Origin: Mycolicibacterium gilvum
Lineage (GTDB): Bacteria; Actinomycetota; Actinomycetes; Mycobacteriales; Mycobacteriaceae
Assembly: GCF_900454025.1 (NCBI RefSeq)
Contig: NZ_UGQM01000001.1
Location: 2,108,001-2,172,000, forward strand
Length of the DNA stretch: 64,000 nt
Direction of reading: 5' to 3'
Shown: one piece after another, positions 46,772-56,003 of the stretch
How positions within the stretch are numbered: position 1 is the first letter of the stretch
Layout: every line of letters begins with the position of its first letter
Notes under the pieces: model-generated
The model's database searches: none
Told to the model about the DNA's origin: nothing
What the model saw: the letters and a program-made list of their open reading frames with translations, nothing else
Translations under genes and position numbers: made by a program

Positions 46772-48379
46772 GTGTTTGAATCTCTGTCCGACCGGTTGAC
46801 CGGTGCCCTCTCGGGCCTGCGGGGCAAAGGTCGGCTGACCGATGCCGACATCGATGCCACCGCGCGCGAGATCCGACTGGCCCTGCTCGAGGCCGATGTC
46901 TCGCTGCCGGTCGTGCGGGCCTTCATCTCCCGCATCAAGGACCGCGCCAAGGGCGTCGAGGTGTCGGCCGCGCTGAACCCCGCGCAGCAGGTCGTCAAGA
47001 TCGTCAACGAGGAACTCGTCGCGATCCTCGGCGGCGAGACCCGCCAGCTGGCGTTCGCCCGTAACCCACCGACGGTCATCATGCTGGCCGGTCTGCAGGG
47101 TTCCGGTAAGACGACGCTGGCCGGCAAGCTCGCGAAGTGGCTCAAAGCGCAGGGGCACACGCCGTTGCTCGTCGCGTGTGACCTGCAGCGTCCCGGTGCG
47201 GTGAACCAGCTGCAGATCGTCGGCGAGCGCGCCGGCGTGCACGTCTTCGCCCCACACCCGGGGGTGTCCCCGGCGGGCGAGACGATCGAGCAGATGACCG
47301 CGCACGCGAGGAGCGAAACAGCTGGGGCGGGTGACCCGGTCTCGGTCGCGGCGGCGGGCCTCGCCGAAGCCAGATCCAAGCTCTACGACGTGGTGATCGT
47401 CGACACCGCGGGCCGCCTCGGCATCGACCAGGAACTGATGGCCCAGGCCGCCGCGATCCGCGACGCCGTGAACCCCGACGAGATCCTGTTCGTCCTCGAC
47501 GCGATGATCGGTCAGGACGCCGTGACCACCGCCGATGCGTTCCGCGAGGGCGTCGGCTTCACGGGCGTTGTGCTGACGAAGCTCGACGGTGACGCCCGCG
47601 GCGGTGCCGCGCTGTCGGTGCGCGAGGTCACCGGCCAGCCGATCCTGTTCGCGTCGGCGGGGGAGAAGCTGGAGGACTTCGACGTCTTCCACCCCGACCG
47701 GATGGCCAGCCGGATCCTTGGCATGGGCGACGTGCTCACCCTCATCGAGCAGGCGGAGCAGGTCTTCGACGCCGAGCAGGCGGAGGCGACCGCGGCCAAG
47801 ATCGGCAGTGGAGAACTCACCCTCGAGGACTTCCTCGAACAGATGCTCGCGATCCGCAAGATGGGTCCGATCGGCAACCTGCTCGGGATGCTGCCCGGCG
47901 CCGGGCAGATGAAGGACGCGCTGGCCGCCGTCGACGACAGCCAGCTCGACCGCGTGCAGGCGATCATCCGGGGCATGACACCGCAGGAGCGCGCGGATCC
48001 GAAGATCATCAACGCGTCGCGCCGGTTGCGGATCGCGAACGGGTCCGGGGTCACCGTCGCCGAGGTGAACCAGCTCGTCGACCGCTTCTTCGAGGCCCGC
48101 AAGATGATGTCGCAGATGGCCGGCCAGATGGGTATGCCGTTCGGCCGCAAGAACACTCGCAAGGCGGCCAAGGGTAAGAACAAGCAGGCGGGCAAGAAGA
48201 AGGGCGGCCGCGGCCCCACTCCGCCGAAGAACCGCAATCCGCTCGGCGCGGGCATGCCCGGGATGGCGGGGCTGCCGCCCGGGTTCCCGGATCTGTCGAA
48301 CATGCCCAAGGGGCTCGACGAATTGCCGCCGGGGCTGGCCGACATCGACCTGTCGAAGCTGAAGTTCCCGAAGAACTGA
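46772..48379 (+). CDS. ffh: Signal recognition particle protein Ffh
   Basis: 535 aa, GTG start. N domain, then G domain LAGLQGSGKTTLAGKLAKWL, CDLQRPGAVNQL, IVDTAGRLGIDQEL and LTKLDGDARGGAAL. The Met-rich M domain (ARKMMSQMAGQMGMPFGRKN) binds SRP RNA and signal peptides. The last 75 residues form an actinobacterial tail that is Lys-rich, then Gly/Pro/Met-rich. It works with FtsY at 40.9 kb. The amidohydrolase gene starts 2 bases after its stop. Confidence 0.97.
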   Translation: MFESLSDRLTGALSGLRGKGRLTDADIDATAREIRLALLEADVSLPVVRAFISRIKDRAKGVEVSAALNPAQQVVKIVNEELVAILGGETRQLAFARNPPTVIMLAGLQGSGKTTLAGKLAKWLKAQGHTPLLVACDLQRPGAVNQLQIVGERAGVHVFAPHPGVSPAGETIEQMTAHARSETAGAGDPVSVAAAGLAEARSKLYDVVIVDTAGRLGIDQELMAQAAAIRDAVNPDEILFVLDAMIGQDAVTTADAFREGVGFTGVVLTKLDGDARGGAALSVREVTGQPILFASAGEKLEDFDVFHPDRMASRILGMGDVLTLIEQAEQVFDAEQAEATAAKIGSGELTLEDFLEQMLAIRKMGPIGNLLGMLPGAGQMKDALAAVDDSQLDRVQAIIRGMTPQERADPKIINASRRLRIANGSGVTVAEVNQLVDRFFEARKMMSQMAGQMGMPFGRKNTRKAAKGKNKQAGKKKGGRGPTPPKNRNPLGAGMPGMAGLPPGFPDLSNMPKGLDELPPGLADIDLSKLKFPKN

Positions 48380-48381
48380 CG

Positions 48382-49470
48382 GTGGACGGCACGCCGCTGC
48401 ACGTGCGCGGTCGCAGCCTGCCCGACGGCGAACCCGTCGAGTGGTGGATCGTCGGAGGCAGGCTCAGCGCCGACCCGGTGGCCGGTGCGGAGACCGTGTT
48501 CGGCGCCGACGGGGACGGCGGCTGGGTGCTGCCCGGGCTGGTCGACGCGCACTGCCACGTCGGTCTGGGACCCGGTGGTCCGACCGGTCTCGACGAGGCC
48601 ATCGGTCAGGCTGAGACCGAACGCGAGGTGGGCGCGCTGCTGCTGCGCGACGCCGGCTCGCCCGTCGACACCCGCAGCCTCGACGATCGTGCGGACCTGC
48701 CCCGGATCATCCGGGCCGGTCGGCACCTGGCCAAGCCGAAGCGCTACATCCCGGGTCTGCCCATCGACATCGAAGACGAATCGCAGCTGCCCGAGTACGT
48801 CGTGCAGCAAGCCCGCTTCGGCGACGGCTGGGTGAAGCTGGTCGGGGACTGGATCGACCGCGGCATCGGCGACCTGGCGCCGCTGTGGTCCGACGAGGTG
48901 CTGGAGGCGGCCATCGCCGCCGCGCACGCCAACGGGGCTCGCGTCACGGCGCACGTGTTCGGCGAGGACGCGCTGCCCGGTCTGATCAAGGCCGGCATCG
49001 ACTGCATCGAACACGGCACCGGGCTGACCGAGGACTCGATAGGTCTGATGGTCGAGTACGGCACGGCGCTGGTGCCCACCCTGATCAACATCGAGAACTT
49101 TCCGGGCATCGCCGAGGCCGCGGGCAAGTACCCGACCTACGCCAGACACATGCGTGACCTCTATGCATCGTGCCGCGACCGGGTGGCGGCCGCGCGCGAC
49201 GCCGGCATTCCGATCTTCGCGGGAACCGACGCCGGCGGCATGATCGCCCATGGCCGCATCGCCGACGAGGTCGAGGCACTCAAGGGCATCGGTATGACGC
49301 CGACCGAGGCCCTCGGCGCGGCGTGCTGGGACGCTCGCGAATGGCTCCGGAGGCCGACTCTGCGGCACGGCGCGTCAGCGGATCTGGTGTGCTTCACCGA
49401 GGATCCCCTCACCGGTGCAGAGGTGCTCGCCAACCCGACCAGGGTGATCCTGCGCGGGGTCGTCTACTAG
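48382..49470 (+). CDS. Amidohydrolase family protein
   Basis: 362 aa, GTG start. It is a metal-dependent amidohydrolase of the imidazolonepropionase-like group: LPGLVDAHCHVGLG (HxH metal ligands), a Lys in WVKLVGDW, TAHVFGE, IEHGTGL and GTDAGGM (metal Asp). The C-terminal GASADLVCFTEDPL is the typical small beta domain. The substrate is unknown. It matches Rv2915c in position. In M. tuberculosis pknI follows; here the next gene is a convergent D,D-carboxypeptidase. Confidence 0.88.
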   Translation: MDGTPLHVRGRSLPDGEPVEWWIVGGRLSADPVAGAETVFGADGDGGWVLPGLVDAHCHVGLGPGGPTGLDEAIGQAETEREVGALLLRDAGSPVDTRSLDDRADLPRIIRAGRHLAKPKRYIPGLPIDIEDESQLPEYVVQQARFGDGWVKLVGDWIDRGIGDLAPLWSDEVLEAAIAAAHANGARVTAHVFGEDALPGLIKAGIDCIEHGTGLTEDSIGLMVEYGTALVPTLINIENFPGIAEAAGKYPTYARHMRDLYASCRDRVAAARDAGIPIFAGTDAGGMIAHGRIADEVEALKGIGMTPTEALGAACWDAREWLRRPTLRHGASADLVCFTEDPLTGAEVLANPTRVILRGVVY

Positions 49471-49506
49471 ACGGACAGACACAGGCGGCCTCAGTGGGCC
49501 CCACCC

Positions 49507-49573
49507 GTCACACCTCTTCGTGTTGTGCAGCGAAAGTCCGAGTGCAGGCCTGCGGAACGTCGACAGGTGTGAC
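49507..49573. terminator. Possible bidirectional terminator hairpin
   Basis: GTCACACCT (49507-49515) pairs with AGGTGTGAC (49565-49573) around a 49-base loop that itself contains the palindrome GCAGGCCTGC. It lies in the gap between the convergent amidohydrolase and D,D-carboxypeptidase genes. The loop is long, so the terminator role is tentative. Confidence 0.35.
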
Positions 49574-49594
49574 TCCGGAGGCTCGGCGGCGGGG

Positions 49595-50428
49595 TTACGG
49601 CTGGCTGAATCCGTAGTCCAGCAGCTGCATCGCCTGCCCGTAGAGATCGCCGGTGCCGTACATCTGCACCACGACAAGTCGGCGGTTTCCGCGTTGCGCG
49701 GCGCCGACGTAGGTCTTGCGGGCGAGGTTGGTGAACCCGGTCTTGCCACCCAGGTCACCCGGGTAGCGGCTCAACAGTTCGTTCTGGTTGTGCAGGGTCT
49801 TGCCGGGGAACGGCGCGGTCGGCGATCGCATGATCTGGGCGATCAGCGGATACTTCAGCGCCGCCCGCATGATGACCGCGAGATCGTGCGGCGTGGTGAC
49901 CGACTCCCATCCGGGTCCGTCGAGCCCGGACGTCGAGGATGCCTTGGTGGAGCGGGCACCGACGAGTGCGGCCTTGCGGTTCATCGCGGCCACAGCGACC
50001 CGCTGACCGCCCAGCATGTCGCCGAGCATGGTGGCCGCGTCGTTGCCCGACACCATCAGGATCGCCGAGACGAGCTGGGCGGTGGTGTACGCCTGACCGG
50101 GTGTGAGCCCGGCACACGAACATTCGATCTTCGTGTGGGATTCGTTGGCCCGCGCGAAACTGTCGGGCCGCAGGTGGTCGAGCACCGTCATCGCCAGCAG
50201 CACCTTGATGGTGCTGGCCGGAGCGTAGGTGCCGTACGGGTCCTTGCTCGCCAGCACCCTTCCGGTGTCCAGGTCGGCAACAAGCCACGCCTTGGCGGGT
50301 CCGTCCGGAATCGGCTGCGCCGCCGCGGGTTGGGCCGCGGGCTGGGCGACGCCCGGTGCGGCGACCGACACGGAGGCGGTCAGCAGCGCGCCGAGGGCGA
50401 ACGCCAGCCCCGTGAGTCGTCTTCGCAC
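49595..50428 (-). CDS. D-alanyl-D-alanine carboxypeptidase, S11 family (DacB2-like, copy 1)
   Basis: 277 aa. A signal peptide (RRLTGLAFALGALLTASVSVAAPGVAQ) precedes a penicillin-binding protein domain. It has SxxK in APASTIKVLLAM, SxN in MVSGNDAATML and KTG in DLGGKTGFTNLARKT. It trims the terminal D-Ala from peptidoglycan stem peptides. The Cys pair IECSCAG is shared with the neighbouring paralogue. A candidate for Rv2911 dacB2; which of the two copies is the orthologue cannot be decided here. Confidence 0.92.
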   Translation of the reverse strand: MRRRLTGLAFALGALLTASVSVAAPGVAQPAAQPAAAQPIPDGPAKAWLVADLDTGRVLASKDPYGTYAPASTIKVLLAMTVLDHLRPDSFARANESHTKIECSCAGLTPGQAYTTAQLVSAILMVSGNDAATMLGDMLGGQRVAVAAMNRKAALVGARSTKASSTSGLDGPGWESVTTPHDLAVIMRAALKYPLIAQIMRSPTAPFPGKTLHNQNELLSRYPGDLGGKTGFTNLARKTYVGAAQRGNRRLVVVQMYGTGDLYGQAMQLLDYGFSQP

Positions 50429-50521
50429 GAGGGGCGACGCTAGTCGCGGCAGGACTCGACACGGTCTCCTTCCGGTATCGAGTCAGCCCGACCAGGTTTG
50501 AGCGGGCGCACGCGCGGGGTT

Positions 50522-51415
50522 CTACAGCCGGCTGACGCCTGCGTTCGGGCCCAGCGCGAATCCCCAGTCCAGCAGTGCCGACGCCTGGTCCCAGTACGTC
50601 GGCCCGCCCTCTGTGACCAGCCCGTACATCATGGCGACCACCAGATGCCTGCCGTTGCGGGAGGCGCCGGCGACGAACGTCTTGCGGGCCAGATCGGTGT
50701 AGCCGGTCTTGCCGCCGAACGTGCCGGGGTAGCGGTGCAGCATCTCGTCCTGGTTCACCAGCACGACATCGCCGGACTTCGTCGGGAACACGGCCGTCGG
50801 CTGTGCGGTGATCTGGGCGAACACCGGGTAGGCCATCGCGGCGCGGAACAGCACCGCCAGATCGCGCGGGGTGGACCAGATGTCGATGCCGGGTCCGTCG
50901 ATTCCCGACGGTGAGCCGGCGCGGGTGCCGTGGGCGCCCAGACCCGCGGCCTTGGCATTCATCTTCGCCACCGCGGCGTGGCGTCCACCAAGCATGGTGG
51001 CCAGCGTGTTGGCGGCGTCGTTGCCCGACACCAGCAGCAGTCCTTCCAACAGCTGGCGCGTCGTGTAGGTCGTGCCGGGCGCGACGCCGGCGCAGTTGCA
51101 CTCGACCCGGGTGTCGGCCTCGTTCGCCACCACGGTGGCGTCCAGCGGCAGCTCGTCGAGCACGACCATCGCGAGCAGGATCTTGATGGTGCTCGCCGGG
51201 GCGAATCGCCCGTTCTCCTGCCGTGCGGCCAGGACGGCACCGGTGTCCATGTCGGCGAGGACCCAGGCCTGCGCGGGTCCGTCGGGAACGGGAACAGAGC
51301 CGGCGGGTTGCACGATCCCGGTCACCGGCACCGCCGACGCGGTCGGGGAGACGACCCCGGAACCCGCGAGGATCAGGCACAGCGCCGCCCCCAGGGACGC
51401 GAGAAGCCTTGTCAT
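50522..51415 (-). CDS. D-alanyl-D-alanine carboxypeptidase, S11 family (DacB2-like, copy 2)
   Basis: 297 aa from ATG 51415, the only start giving a clean signal peptide (MTRLLASLGAALCLILAGSG). The frame is open upstream to 51691 without family similarity. The active-site motifs are APASTIKILLAM, LVSGNDAANTL and TFGGKTGYTDLARKT, with VECNCAG as in copy 1. The two proteins are close paralogues in tandem, 93 bases apart on the same strand. They probably arose by gene duplication and overlap in cell-wall trimming. Confidence 0.92.
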   Translation of the reverse strand: MTRLLASLGAALCLILAGSGVVSPTASAVPVTGIVQPAGSVPVPDGPAQAWVLADMDTGAVLAARQENGRFAPASTIKILLAMVVLDELPLDATVVANEADTRVECNCAGVAPGTTYTTRQLLEGLLLVSGNDAANTLATMLGGRHAAVAKMNAKAAGLGAHGTRAGSPSGIDGPGIDIWSTPRDLAVLFRAAMAYPVFAQITAQPTAVFPTKSGDVVLVNQDEMLHRYPGTFGGKTGYTDLARKTFVAGASRNGRHLVVAMMYGLVTEGGPTYWDQASALLDWGFALGPNAGVSRL

Positions 51416-51472
51416 GACGGGGAAGTCTATCCAGCCCCGGCCCGCCCTTCCGGTCGTGTTCAATCGGATCCC

Positions 51473-51898
51473 ATGATGACCCTCGAGGAGATCTCGGACC
51501 GGCTTGAGATCCAGCAACTGCTCATCGATTACTCCACAGCGATCGACGCCAAGCGTTTCGACGATCTCGACTCGGTGTTCACCGCCGACGCCTACATCGA
51601 CTACCGGGTCAGCGGCGGCGTCGACGGCCGCTTCCCGGAGGTGAAGGCGTGGCTCGCCGAGGTGCTGCCGAACTTCCCCGCGTACTACCACATGCTCGGC
51701 AACGTCGACGTGCGCCTCGGCTCCGACGGGAACACCGCGACCTCCCGGGCGATCTGCTTCAACCCGATGGTGATGGGCGGCGATGCCGGCCAGATCTACT
51801 TCGTCGGGATCTGGTACGTCGACGAGTTCGTCCGCACCGAGGCGGGCTGGCGGATGAGCAGGCGCGTCGAGGAGAAGGCGTTCGACAAGCTGGTGTGA
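51473..51898 (+). CDS. SnoaL-like (NTF2 fold) protein
   Basis: 141 aa (an ATG at 51476 is an alternative). EISDRLEIQQLLIDYSTAIDAKRFDDLDSVFTADAYIDY is the hallmark start of the SnoaL_4 family, and FPAYYHMLGNVDVRL and WRMSRRVEEKAF complete the cone fold. Members act as small dehydratases, isomerases or steroid/aromatic binding proteins. No substrate can be assigned. It is divergent from D,D-carboxypeptidase copy 2 and convergent with the next SnoaL-like gene. Confidence 0.85.
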   Translation: MMTLEEISDRLEIQQLLIDYSTAIDAKRFDDLDSVFTADAYIDYRVSGGVDGRFPEVKAWLAEVLPNFPAYYHMLGNVDVRLGSDGNTATSRAICFNPMVMGGDAGQIYFVGIWYVDEFVRTEAGWRMSRRVEEKAFDKLV

Positions 51899-51907
51899 CG
51901 ACCCGGC

Positions 51908-52402
51908 TCAGTGCGCGACCCGGCGCGCCAGCGCGCCGATCGCCCTCTTCATGCGGGGGGACACGTACACCGAGACCGCCGTGTTGAAGATGTCCTCGCG
52001 CAGCCGGGTCAACGTGGACTCGGTGATCAGCCAGCGTCCGTCGAGCTTCTCGTAGGACTCGGTGTAGTGCCCGTAGCCGCGCAGGTTCAGGCCGGGCGCC
52101 AGGCGCACGACGTCTTCGAGCGCCCAGATTCCGTCCGCGGTGGTCGCCGACGTCAGGGTGATCTCCGGCGCGTGCACCTGGTGCACCGTGGCGTTGGTGC
52201 GCAGACTGCGCCGGGTGAACGCGACGAAGTCGTCGGCGCCGACGATGACCTTGCCGCCGGCCCGCGAGGTGTCGCTGCGGAAGTCGTCGCTGAACAGCGT
52301 CCGCCAGGACTCCCAGTCCTTGGTGTCGAGGTACCGGCAGTAACGTGCCTTCAGCGTCTTGATCGCCTCGATCTCCAGCACCGTCACCGCTGCGTCGGTC
52401 AT
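51908..52402 (-). CDS. SnoaL-like (NTF2 fold) protein, second copy
   Basis: 164 aa. EIEAIKTLKARYCRYLDTKDWESWRTLFSDDF, VHQVHAPEITL, GYGHYTESYEKLDGRWLI and ESTLTRL form a SnoaL_4 domain distinct from its neighbour. It probably corresponds to Rv2910c by position. The function is unknown. It converges on the other SnoaL-like gene (9 bases between stops) and is divergent from mgtE, with about 100 bases between. Confidence 0.82.
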   Translation of the reverse strand: MTDAAVTVLEIEAIKTLKARYCRYLDTKDWESWRTLFSDDFRSDTSRAGGKVIVGADDFVAFTRRSLRTNATVHQVHAPEITLTSATTADGIWALEDVVRLAPGLNLRGYGHYTESYEKLDGRWLITESTLTRLREDIFNTAVSVYVSPRMKRAIGALARRVAH

Positions 52403-52505
52403 CGGTGAAGCGTGTCATCTGCGCCCGTGACTGTAAAGCTGCCCGCGATGGTTTCCGTTCGGCGACACCGTCGTTCACCTCGATCGTGTAGAGCTATCGC
52501 TCGAC

Positions 52506-52632
52506 ATGGCCGATATCACCGCCCCGCCCTCGGAAACCCAGCTCAAGAGCCTCCTGCGGGCCCTCGACGACCTCGACCTGCCGGCACTGACCGCACTGCC
52601 TGCGGCCGCTGTCGGCGATCCAGGTCGTCGAC
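52506..52632 (+). pseudogene. 5' part of mgtE, out of frame with the rest
   Basis: The ATG at 52506 begins ADITAPPSETQLKSLLRALDDLDLPALTAL, which looks like the normal MgtE N-terminus. Around 52597-52602 this frame departs from the family. The downstream frame (read from 52591) continues LSAIQVVDVLERLDVHERA, as MgtE should. Removing one C from ctgcctgcgg near 52600 joins the two as ...LTALLRPLSAIQVV.... This is either a real frameshift or a base-calling error. Confidence 0.7.
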
Positions 52633-53865
52633 GTGCTGGAACGCCTGGATGTTCACGAGCGGGCCGTGCTCTACCGCATCCTTCCCAAGGACCGGGCGCT
52701 GGAGGTGTTCGAGATCCTCCCGCCCAGCCTGCAGGGCGACCTCGTCGGCGCGTTGCAGGACGACGCCGTGGCCGCGCTGTTCGCCGATATGGACCCTGAC
52801 GACCGCGTGGAACTCCTCGACGAACTGCCGGCGACGGTGGCCGGGCGTCTGATGCACGGCCTGCCGCCCGACGAACGCGAGCTGACCGCCGTGGTGCTCG
52901 GCTATCCGCAGCGGTCGATCGGCCGCCGGATGAGCCCGGAGTTCGTGTCGGTTCGCCCCACGATGACGACGGCCGAGGCGCTCACCCGGGTCTCGGCCGG
53001 CTTGGACGACGCCGAGACCGTCTACATGCTGCCGGTCGTCGACGACGAACGCGTCCTCATCGGAGTGGTCAGCCTGCGGCGGTTGCTCGCCGCCGTGCCG
53101 GGAACGACGATCGTCGAGGTGATGCGTCCGCCGCACTGGGCGCGCGCGACCGAGGACGCGGAGACGGCTGCGCGCCGGTGCGCCGATCTGAGGGTGCTGG
53201 CGTTGCCGATCGTCGACAACGAGACGCGGCTGGTCGGCATCCTCACCGTCGACGATGCACTGCAGATCCTCGAGACCGCGGAATCCGAGGACCAGGCGCG
53301 CATCGCCGGCACCGAGCCGCTGCGCAGGCCGTATCTCACCGCTCCGGTGGTCAGCCTGGTCCGGTCCCGCGTCGTCTGGTTGCTGGTGCTCGCGATCGGC
53401 GCGACGCTGACGGTGCAGGTGCTCGAGGTGTTCGAGGCCACCCTGTCGGAGGTGGTGACCCTGGCGTTGTTCGTCCCGCTGCTGATCGGCACCGGCGGTA
53501 ACACCGGAAATCAGGCGGCGACCACGGTCACCCGCGCCCTGGCGCTCGGCGACGTGGGACCTCGCGATCTGGGCAGGGTGCTGCTCCGCGAGCTGCGGGT
53601 CGGGCTGTCGCTGGGGCTGCTGCTGGGCGGCCTGGCGTTCGCTGTGACGAGCCTGGTGTACGACCGTTCCATCGGTACGGTGATCGGGTTGACCCTGGTG
53701 AGCCTGTGCACGATGGCGGCGACGGTCGGCGGTGCGATGCCGTTGATCGCCCGGGCGATCCGGGTCGATCCGGCGGTGTTCTCGAACCCGTTCATCTCGA
53801 CCTTCGTCGATGCCACCGGGTTGCTGATCTACTTCACCATCGCCAGAGCGGTCCTCGGCATCTGA
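52633..53865 (+). CDS. mgtE: Magnesium transporter MgtE (main frame, N-terminus frameshifted)
   Basis: 410 aa from GTG 52633; about 43 N-terminal residues are in another frame upstream. The N domain (LPKDRALEVFEILPPSLQGDLVGAL) comes first, then two CBS domains (ETVYMLPVVDDERVLIGVV and VLALPIVDNETRLVGILTVDD) and five membrane helices. The pore signature LIGTGGNTGNQAAT and the C-terminal FVDATGLLIYF are intact. It is a Mg2+ channel gated by cytosolic Mg2+. With a single-base repair it would be a full-length 453-residue protein. Whether the strain makes functional protein is uncertain. Confidence 0.85.
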   Translation: MLERLDVHERAVLYRILPKDRALEVFEILPPSLQGDLVGALQDDAVAALFADMDPDDRVELLDELPATVAGRLMHGLPPDERELTAVVLGYPQRSIGRRMSPEFVSVRPTMTTAEALTRVSAGLDDAETVYMLPVVDDERVLIGVVSLRRLLAAVPGTTIVEVMRPPHWARATEDAETAARRCADLRVLALPIVDNETRLVGILTVDDALQILETAESEDQARIAGTEPLRRPYLTAPVVSLVRSRVVWLLVLAIGATLTVQVLEVFEATLSEVVTLALFVPLLIGTGGNTGNQAATTVTRALALGDVGPRDLGRVLLRELRVGLSLGLLLGGLAFAVTSLVYDRSIGTVIGLTLVSLCTMAATVGGAMPLIARAIRVDPAVFSNPFISTFVDATGLLIYFTIARAVLGI

Positions 53866-53870
53866 TCGGC

Positions 53871-53916
53871 GATTTCCGCCCGACGACGGGGTTCTGGCAC
53901 AATGAGCGGCTGTCTG
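53871..53916 (+). promoter_or_regulatory. rpsP promoter/leader block shared with rplS
   Basis: GATTTC (53871-53876), then exactly 21 bases later CACAAT within TCTGGCACAAT (53893-53903), followed by GAGC-n3-TGTCTG. The rplS upstream region has the same elements at the same spacing. This suggests a common promoter (CACAAT as -10-like) or a shared regulator of the two ribosomal protein genes. The interpretation is inferred. Confidence 0.55.
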
Positions 53917-54028
53917 CCGTAGGACTCCGGCCCTGCGGCGGTCACACACGTAAGGCAAAACCGGACCGGGCAGCCCGCCCGCGTCGCTCGAATTGCCAAC
54001 GTGGCAATCACAGGAGAACTCGCAACAC

Positions 54029-54517
54029 ATGGCTGTCAAGATCAAGCTCGCCCGCTTCGGCAAGATCCGCAATCCCCAGTACCGCATCTCCGTCGCCGAT
54101 GCGCGCAACCGCCGCGACGGCCGCGCCATCGAGGTCATCGGCCGGTACCACCCGAAGGAAGACCCCAGCATCATCGAGATCGACTCCGAGCGTGCGCAGT
54201 ACTGGCTCGGCGTCGGCGCGCAGCCCACGGAGCCGGTGCTGCAGCTGCTGAAGATCACCGGCGACTGGCAGAAGTTCAAGGGTCTGCCCGGCGCCGAGGG
54301 CACGCTGAAGCACAAGGAACCCAAGCCCAGCAAGCTGGACCTGTTCAACGCCGCGCTCGCCGAGGCCGAAGGTGGTCCGTCGACCGAGGCCACCACGCCC
54401 AAGAAGAAGAAGGCGCCCGCCAAGAAGGACGAGCAGCCCACCGAGAAGGCCGCCGAGCCGGCCGCTGAGGCCCCGGCCGAGGCCGCTGCCGAGTCCGAAG
54501 CGCCCGCCGCCGAATGA
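54029..54517 (+). CDS. rpsP: 30S ribosomal protein S16
   Basis: 162 aa. The S16 core is [20 protein letters not shown], then [20 protein letters not shown] and [24 protein letters not shown], ending near residue 105. The remaining 55 residues are a mycobacterial tail rich in Ala, Glu and Lys. AGGAG at 54012-54016 is the ribosome site. It starts the conserved rpsP-khpA-rimM-trmD operon. Confidence 0.97.
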   Translation: MAVKIKLARFGKIRNPQYRISVADARNRRDGRAIEVIGRYHPKEDPSIIEIDSERAQYWLGVGAQPTEPVLQLLKITGDWQKFKGLPGAEGTLKHKEPKPSKLDLFNAALAEAEGGPSTEATTPKKKKAPAKKDEQPTEKAAEPAAEAPAEAAAESEAPAAE

Positions 54518-54756
54518 GCTCGGTCGTCGTCGACGCCGTGGAGCACCTGGTCCGCGGAATCGTCGACAATCCTGACGACGTCCGCGTCGACATGGTGACC
54601 AACCGCCGCGGCCGCACCGTCGAGGTTCACGTCCATCCCGAGGATCTCGGCAAGGTCATCGGGCGGGGCGGTCGCACGGCGACCGCGCTGCGCACGTTGG
54701 TCGCGGGTATCGGCGGACGCGGTATCCGCGTCGACGTGGTGGACACCGACCAGTAG
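54514..54756 (+). CDS. khpA: KH-domain RNA-binding protein KhpA
   Basis: 80 aa. It overlaps rpsP by 4 bases (ATGA). It is a single KH domain with the GxxG loop [15 protein letters not shown]. KhpA/YlqC proteins bind RNA broadly, often with KhpB, and influence cell size and small-RNA action in other bacteria. The position between rpsP and rimM is conserved (Rv2908c). Confidence 0.93.
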   Translation: MSSVVVDAVEHLVRGIVDNPDDVRVDMVTNRRGRTVEVHVHPEDLGKVIGRGGRTATALRTLVAGIGGRGIRVDVVDTDQ

Positions 54757-54775
54757 CGACGAAGGACCGCCCCTG

Positions 54776-55297
54776 ATGGATCTCGTGGTCGGGCGAGTCG
54801 CGAAAGCACACGGCGTCACCGGTGAACTGACCGTCGAGGTCCGCACCGACGATCCGCAGGGCCGCTTCGTACGCGGAGCCGTCCTGCGCGGCCGGCCCCC
54901 CAGGGGCGGCGCCGAGCGCGAATACGTCATCGAATCGGTGCGCACACACGGCGATCGGTTGCTGGTGCGCTTCGACGGTGTCGCCGACCGTGACGCCGCC
55001 GACGCTCTGCGGGGGACCGTCTTCCTCGTCGACTCGGCCGACCTGCCACCGATCGAGGACCCGGACGAGTTCTACGACCATCAGCTCGAGGGTTTGACGG
55101 TCATCACCGTGTCCGGCGGCGAGGTCGGAAAAGTGGCCGAGGTGTTGCACACGGCGGCAGGCGAATTGCTCGCCGTGCGCACGGCGGACGACACCGAGGT
55201 GCTGGTGCCGTTCGTGTCGGCGATCGTTCTGTCGGTGTCGCTCGACGATCAGCTGATCACGATCGACCCGCCCGACGGCCTGCTCGAACTGGACTGA
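54776..55297 (+). CDS. rimM: Ribosome maturation factor RimM
   Basis: 173 aa. It assists assembly of the 30S head near S19. The N-terminal barrel reads [29 protein letters not shown], and the C-terminal PRC-barrel includes [16 protein letters not shown] and [15 protein letters not shown]. Length and order match the family. trmD starts 2 bases after its stop. Confidence 0.96.
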   Translation: MDLVVGRVAKAHGVTGELTVEVRTDDPQGRFVRGAVLRGRPPRGGAEREYVIESVRTHGDRLLVRFDGVADRDAADALRGTVFLVDSADLPPIEDPDEFYDHQLEGLTVITVSGGEVGKVAEVLHTAAGELLAVRTADDTEVLVPFVSAIVLSVSLDDQLITIDPPDGLLELD

Positions 55298-55299
55298 TC

Positions 55300-55998
55300 G
55301 TGCGGATTGACGTTGTCACGATCTTTCCCGCGTTCCTCGACGCGCTCCGACAGGCGTTGCCGGGCAAGGCGATCGAGGCCGGCATCATCGACCTCGCCGT
55401 GCACGATCTGCGCGACTGGACCCATGACGTGCACCGGTCGGTCGACGATTCGCCGTACGGCGGCGGGCCGGGGATGGTGATGAAGGCACCGGTGTGGGGC
55501 GCTGCCCTCGACGAGATCTGTTCGCCGGAAACGCTTCTCGTGGTGCCGTCGCCGGCGGGTCGGCTGTTCACCCAGGCCACCGCGCAACGGTGGTCGACCG
55601 AGCGCCATCTGGTGTTCGCGTGCGGCCGGTACGAGGGCATCGACCAGCGGGTGGTGGAGGACGCCGCCACGCGGATGCGGGTGGAAGAGGTCTCCCTCGG
55701 CGACTATGTGCTGCCCGGCGGCGAATCCGCCGCGGTGGTGATGGTCGAAGCCGTGGTGCGGCTGCTGCCCGATGTGCTCGGCAATCCGGCGTCGCATCAG
55801 GATGATTCGCACTCGGAGTTCGTCGGAGGCCTGCTCGAGGGCCCGAGTTACACCCGACCGGCGAGTTGGCGTGGTCTCGACGTCCCCGACGTGCTGCTCT
55901 CCGGCGACCATGCCCGCATCGCGGCGTGGCGGCATCAGCAGGGGCTCGAGCGCACCCGCGAACGTCGACCGGATCTGCTCCCGCCCGACGCGAGCTGA
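55300..55998 (+). CDS. trmD: tRNA (guanine-37-N1)-methyltransferase TrmD
   Basis: 232 aa, GTG start. It methylates G37 of tRNAs to prevent frameshifting. It is a SPOUT knotted fold: [65 protein letters not shown] and [22 protein letters not shown] form the SAM-binding trefoil knot. It ends the rpsP operon and converges on lppW with 5 bases between stops. Confidence 0.97.
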   Translation: MRIDVVTIFPAFLDALRQALPGKAIEAGIIDLAVHDLRDWTHDVHRSVDDSPYGGGPGMVMKAPVWGAALDEICSPETLLVVPSPAGRLFTQATAQRWSTERHLVFACGRYEGIDQRVVEDAATRMRVEEVSLGDYVLPGGESAAVVMVEAVVRLLPDVLGNPASHQDDSHSEFVGGLLEGPSYTRPASWRGLDVPDVLLSGDHARIAAWRHQQGLERTRERRPDLLPPDAS

Positions 55999-56003
55999 GC
56001 CCG

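Noticed and set aside
49755..51380. 541-codon minus-strand open frame spanning both D,D-carboxypeptidase genes
   Set aside because: It is an out-of-frame shadow; the real frames carry signal peptides and SxxK/SxN/KTG motifs.
52403..52505. Magnesium riboswitch before mgtE
   Set aside because: The gap is only about 100 bases and shows no M-box-like conserved structure by eye.
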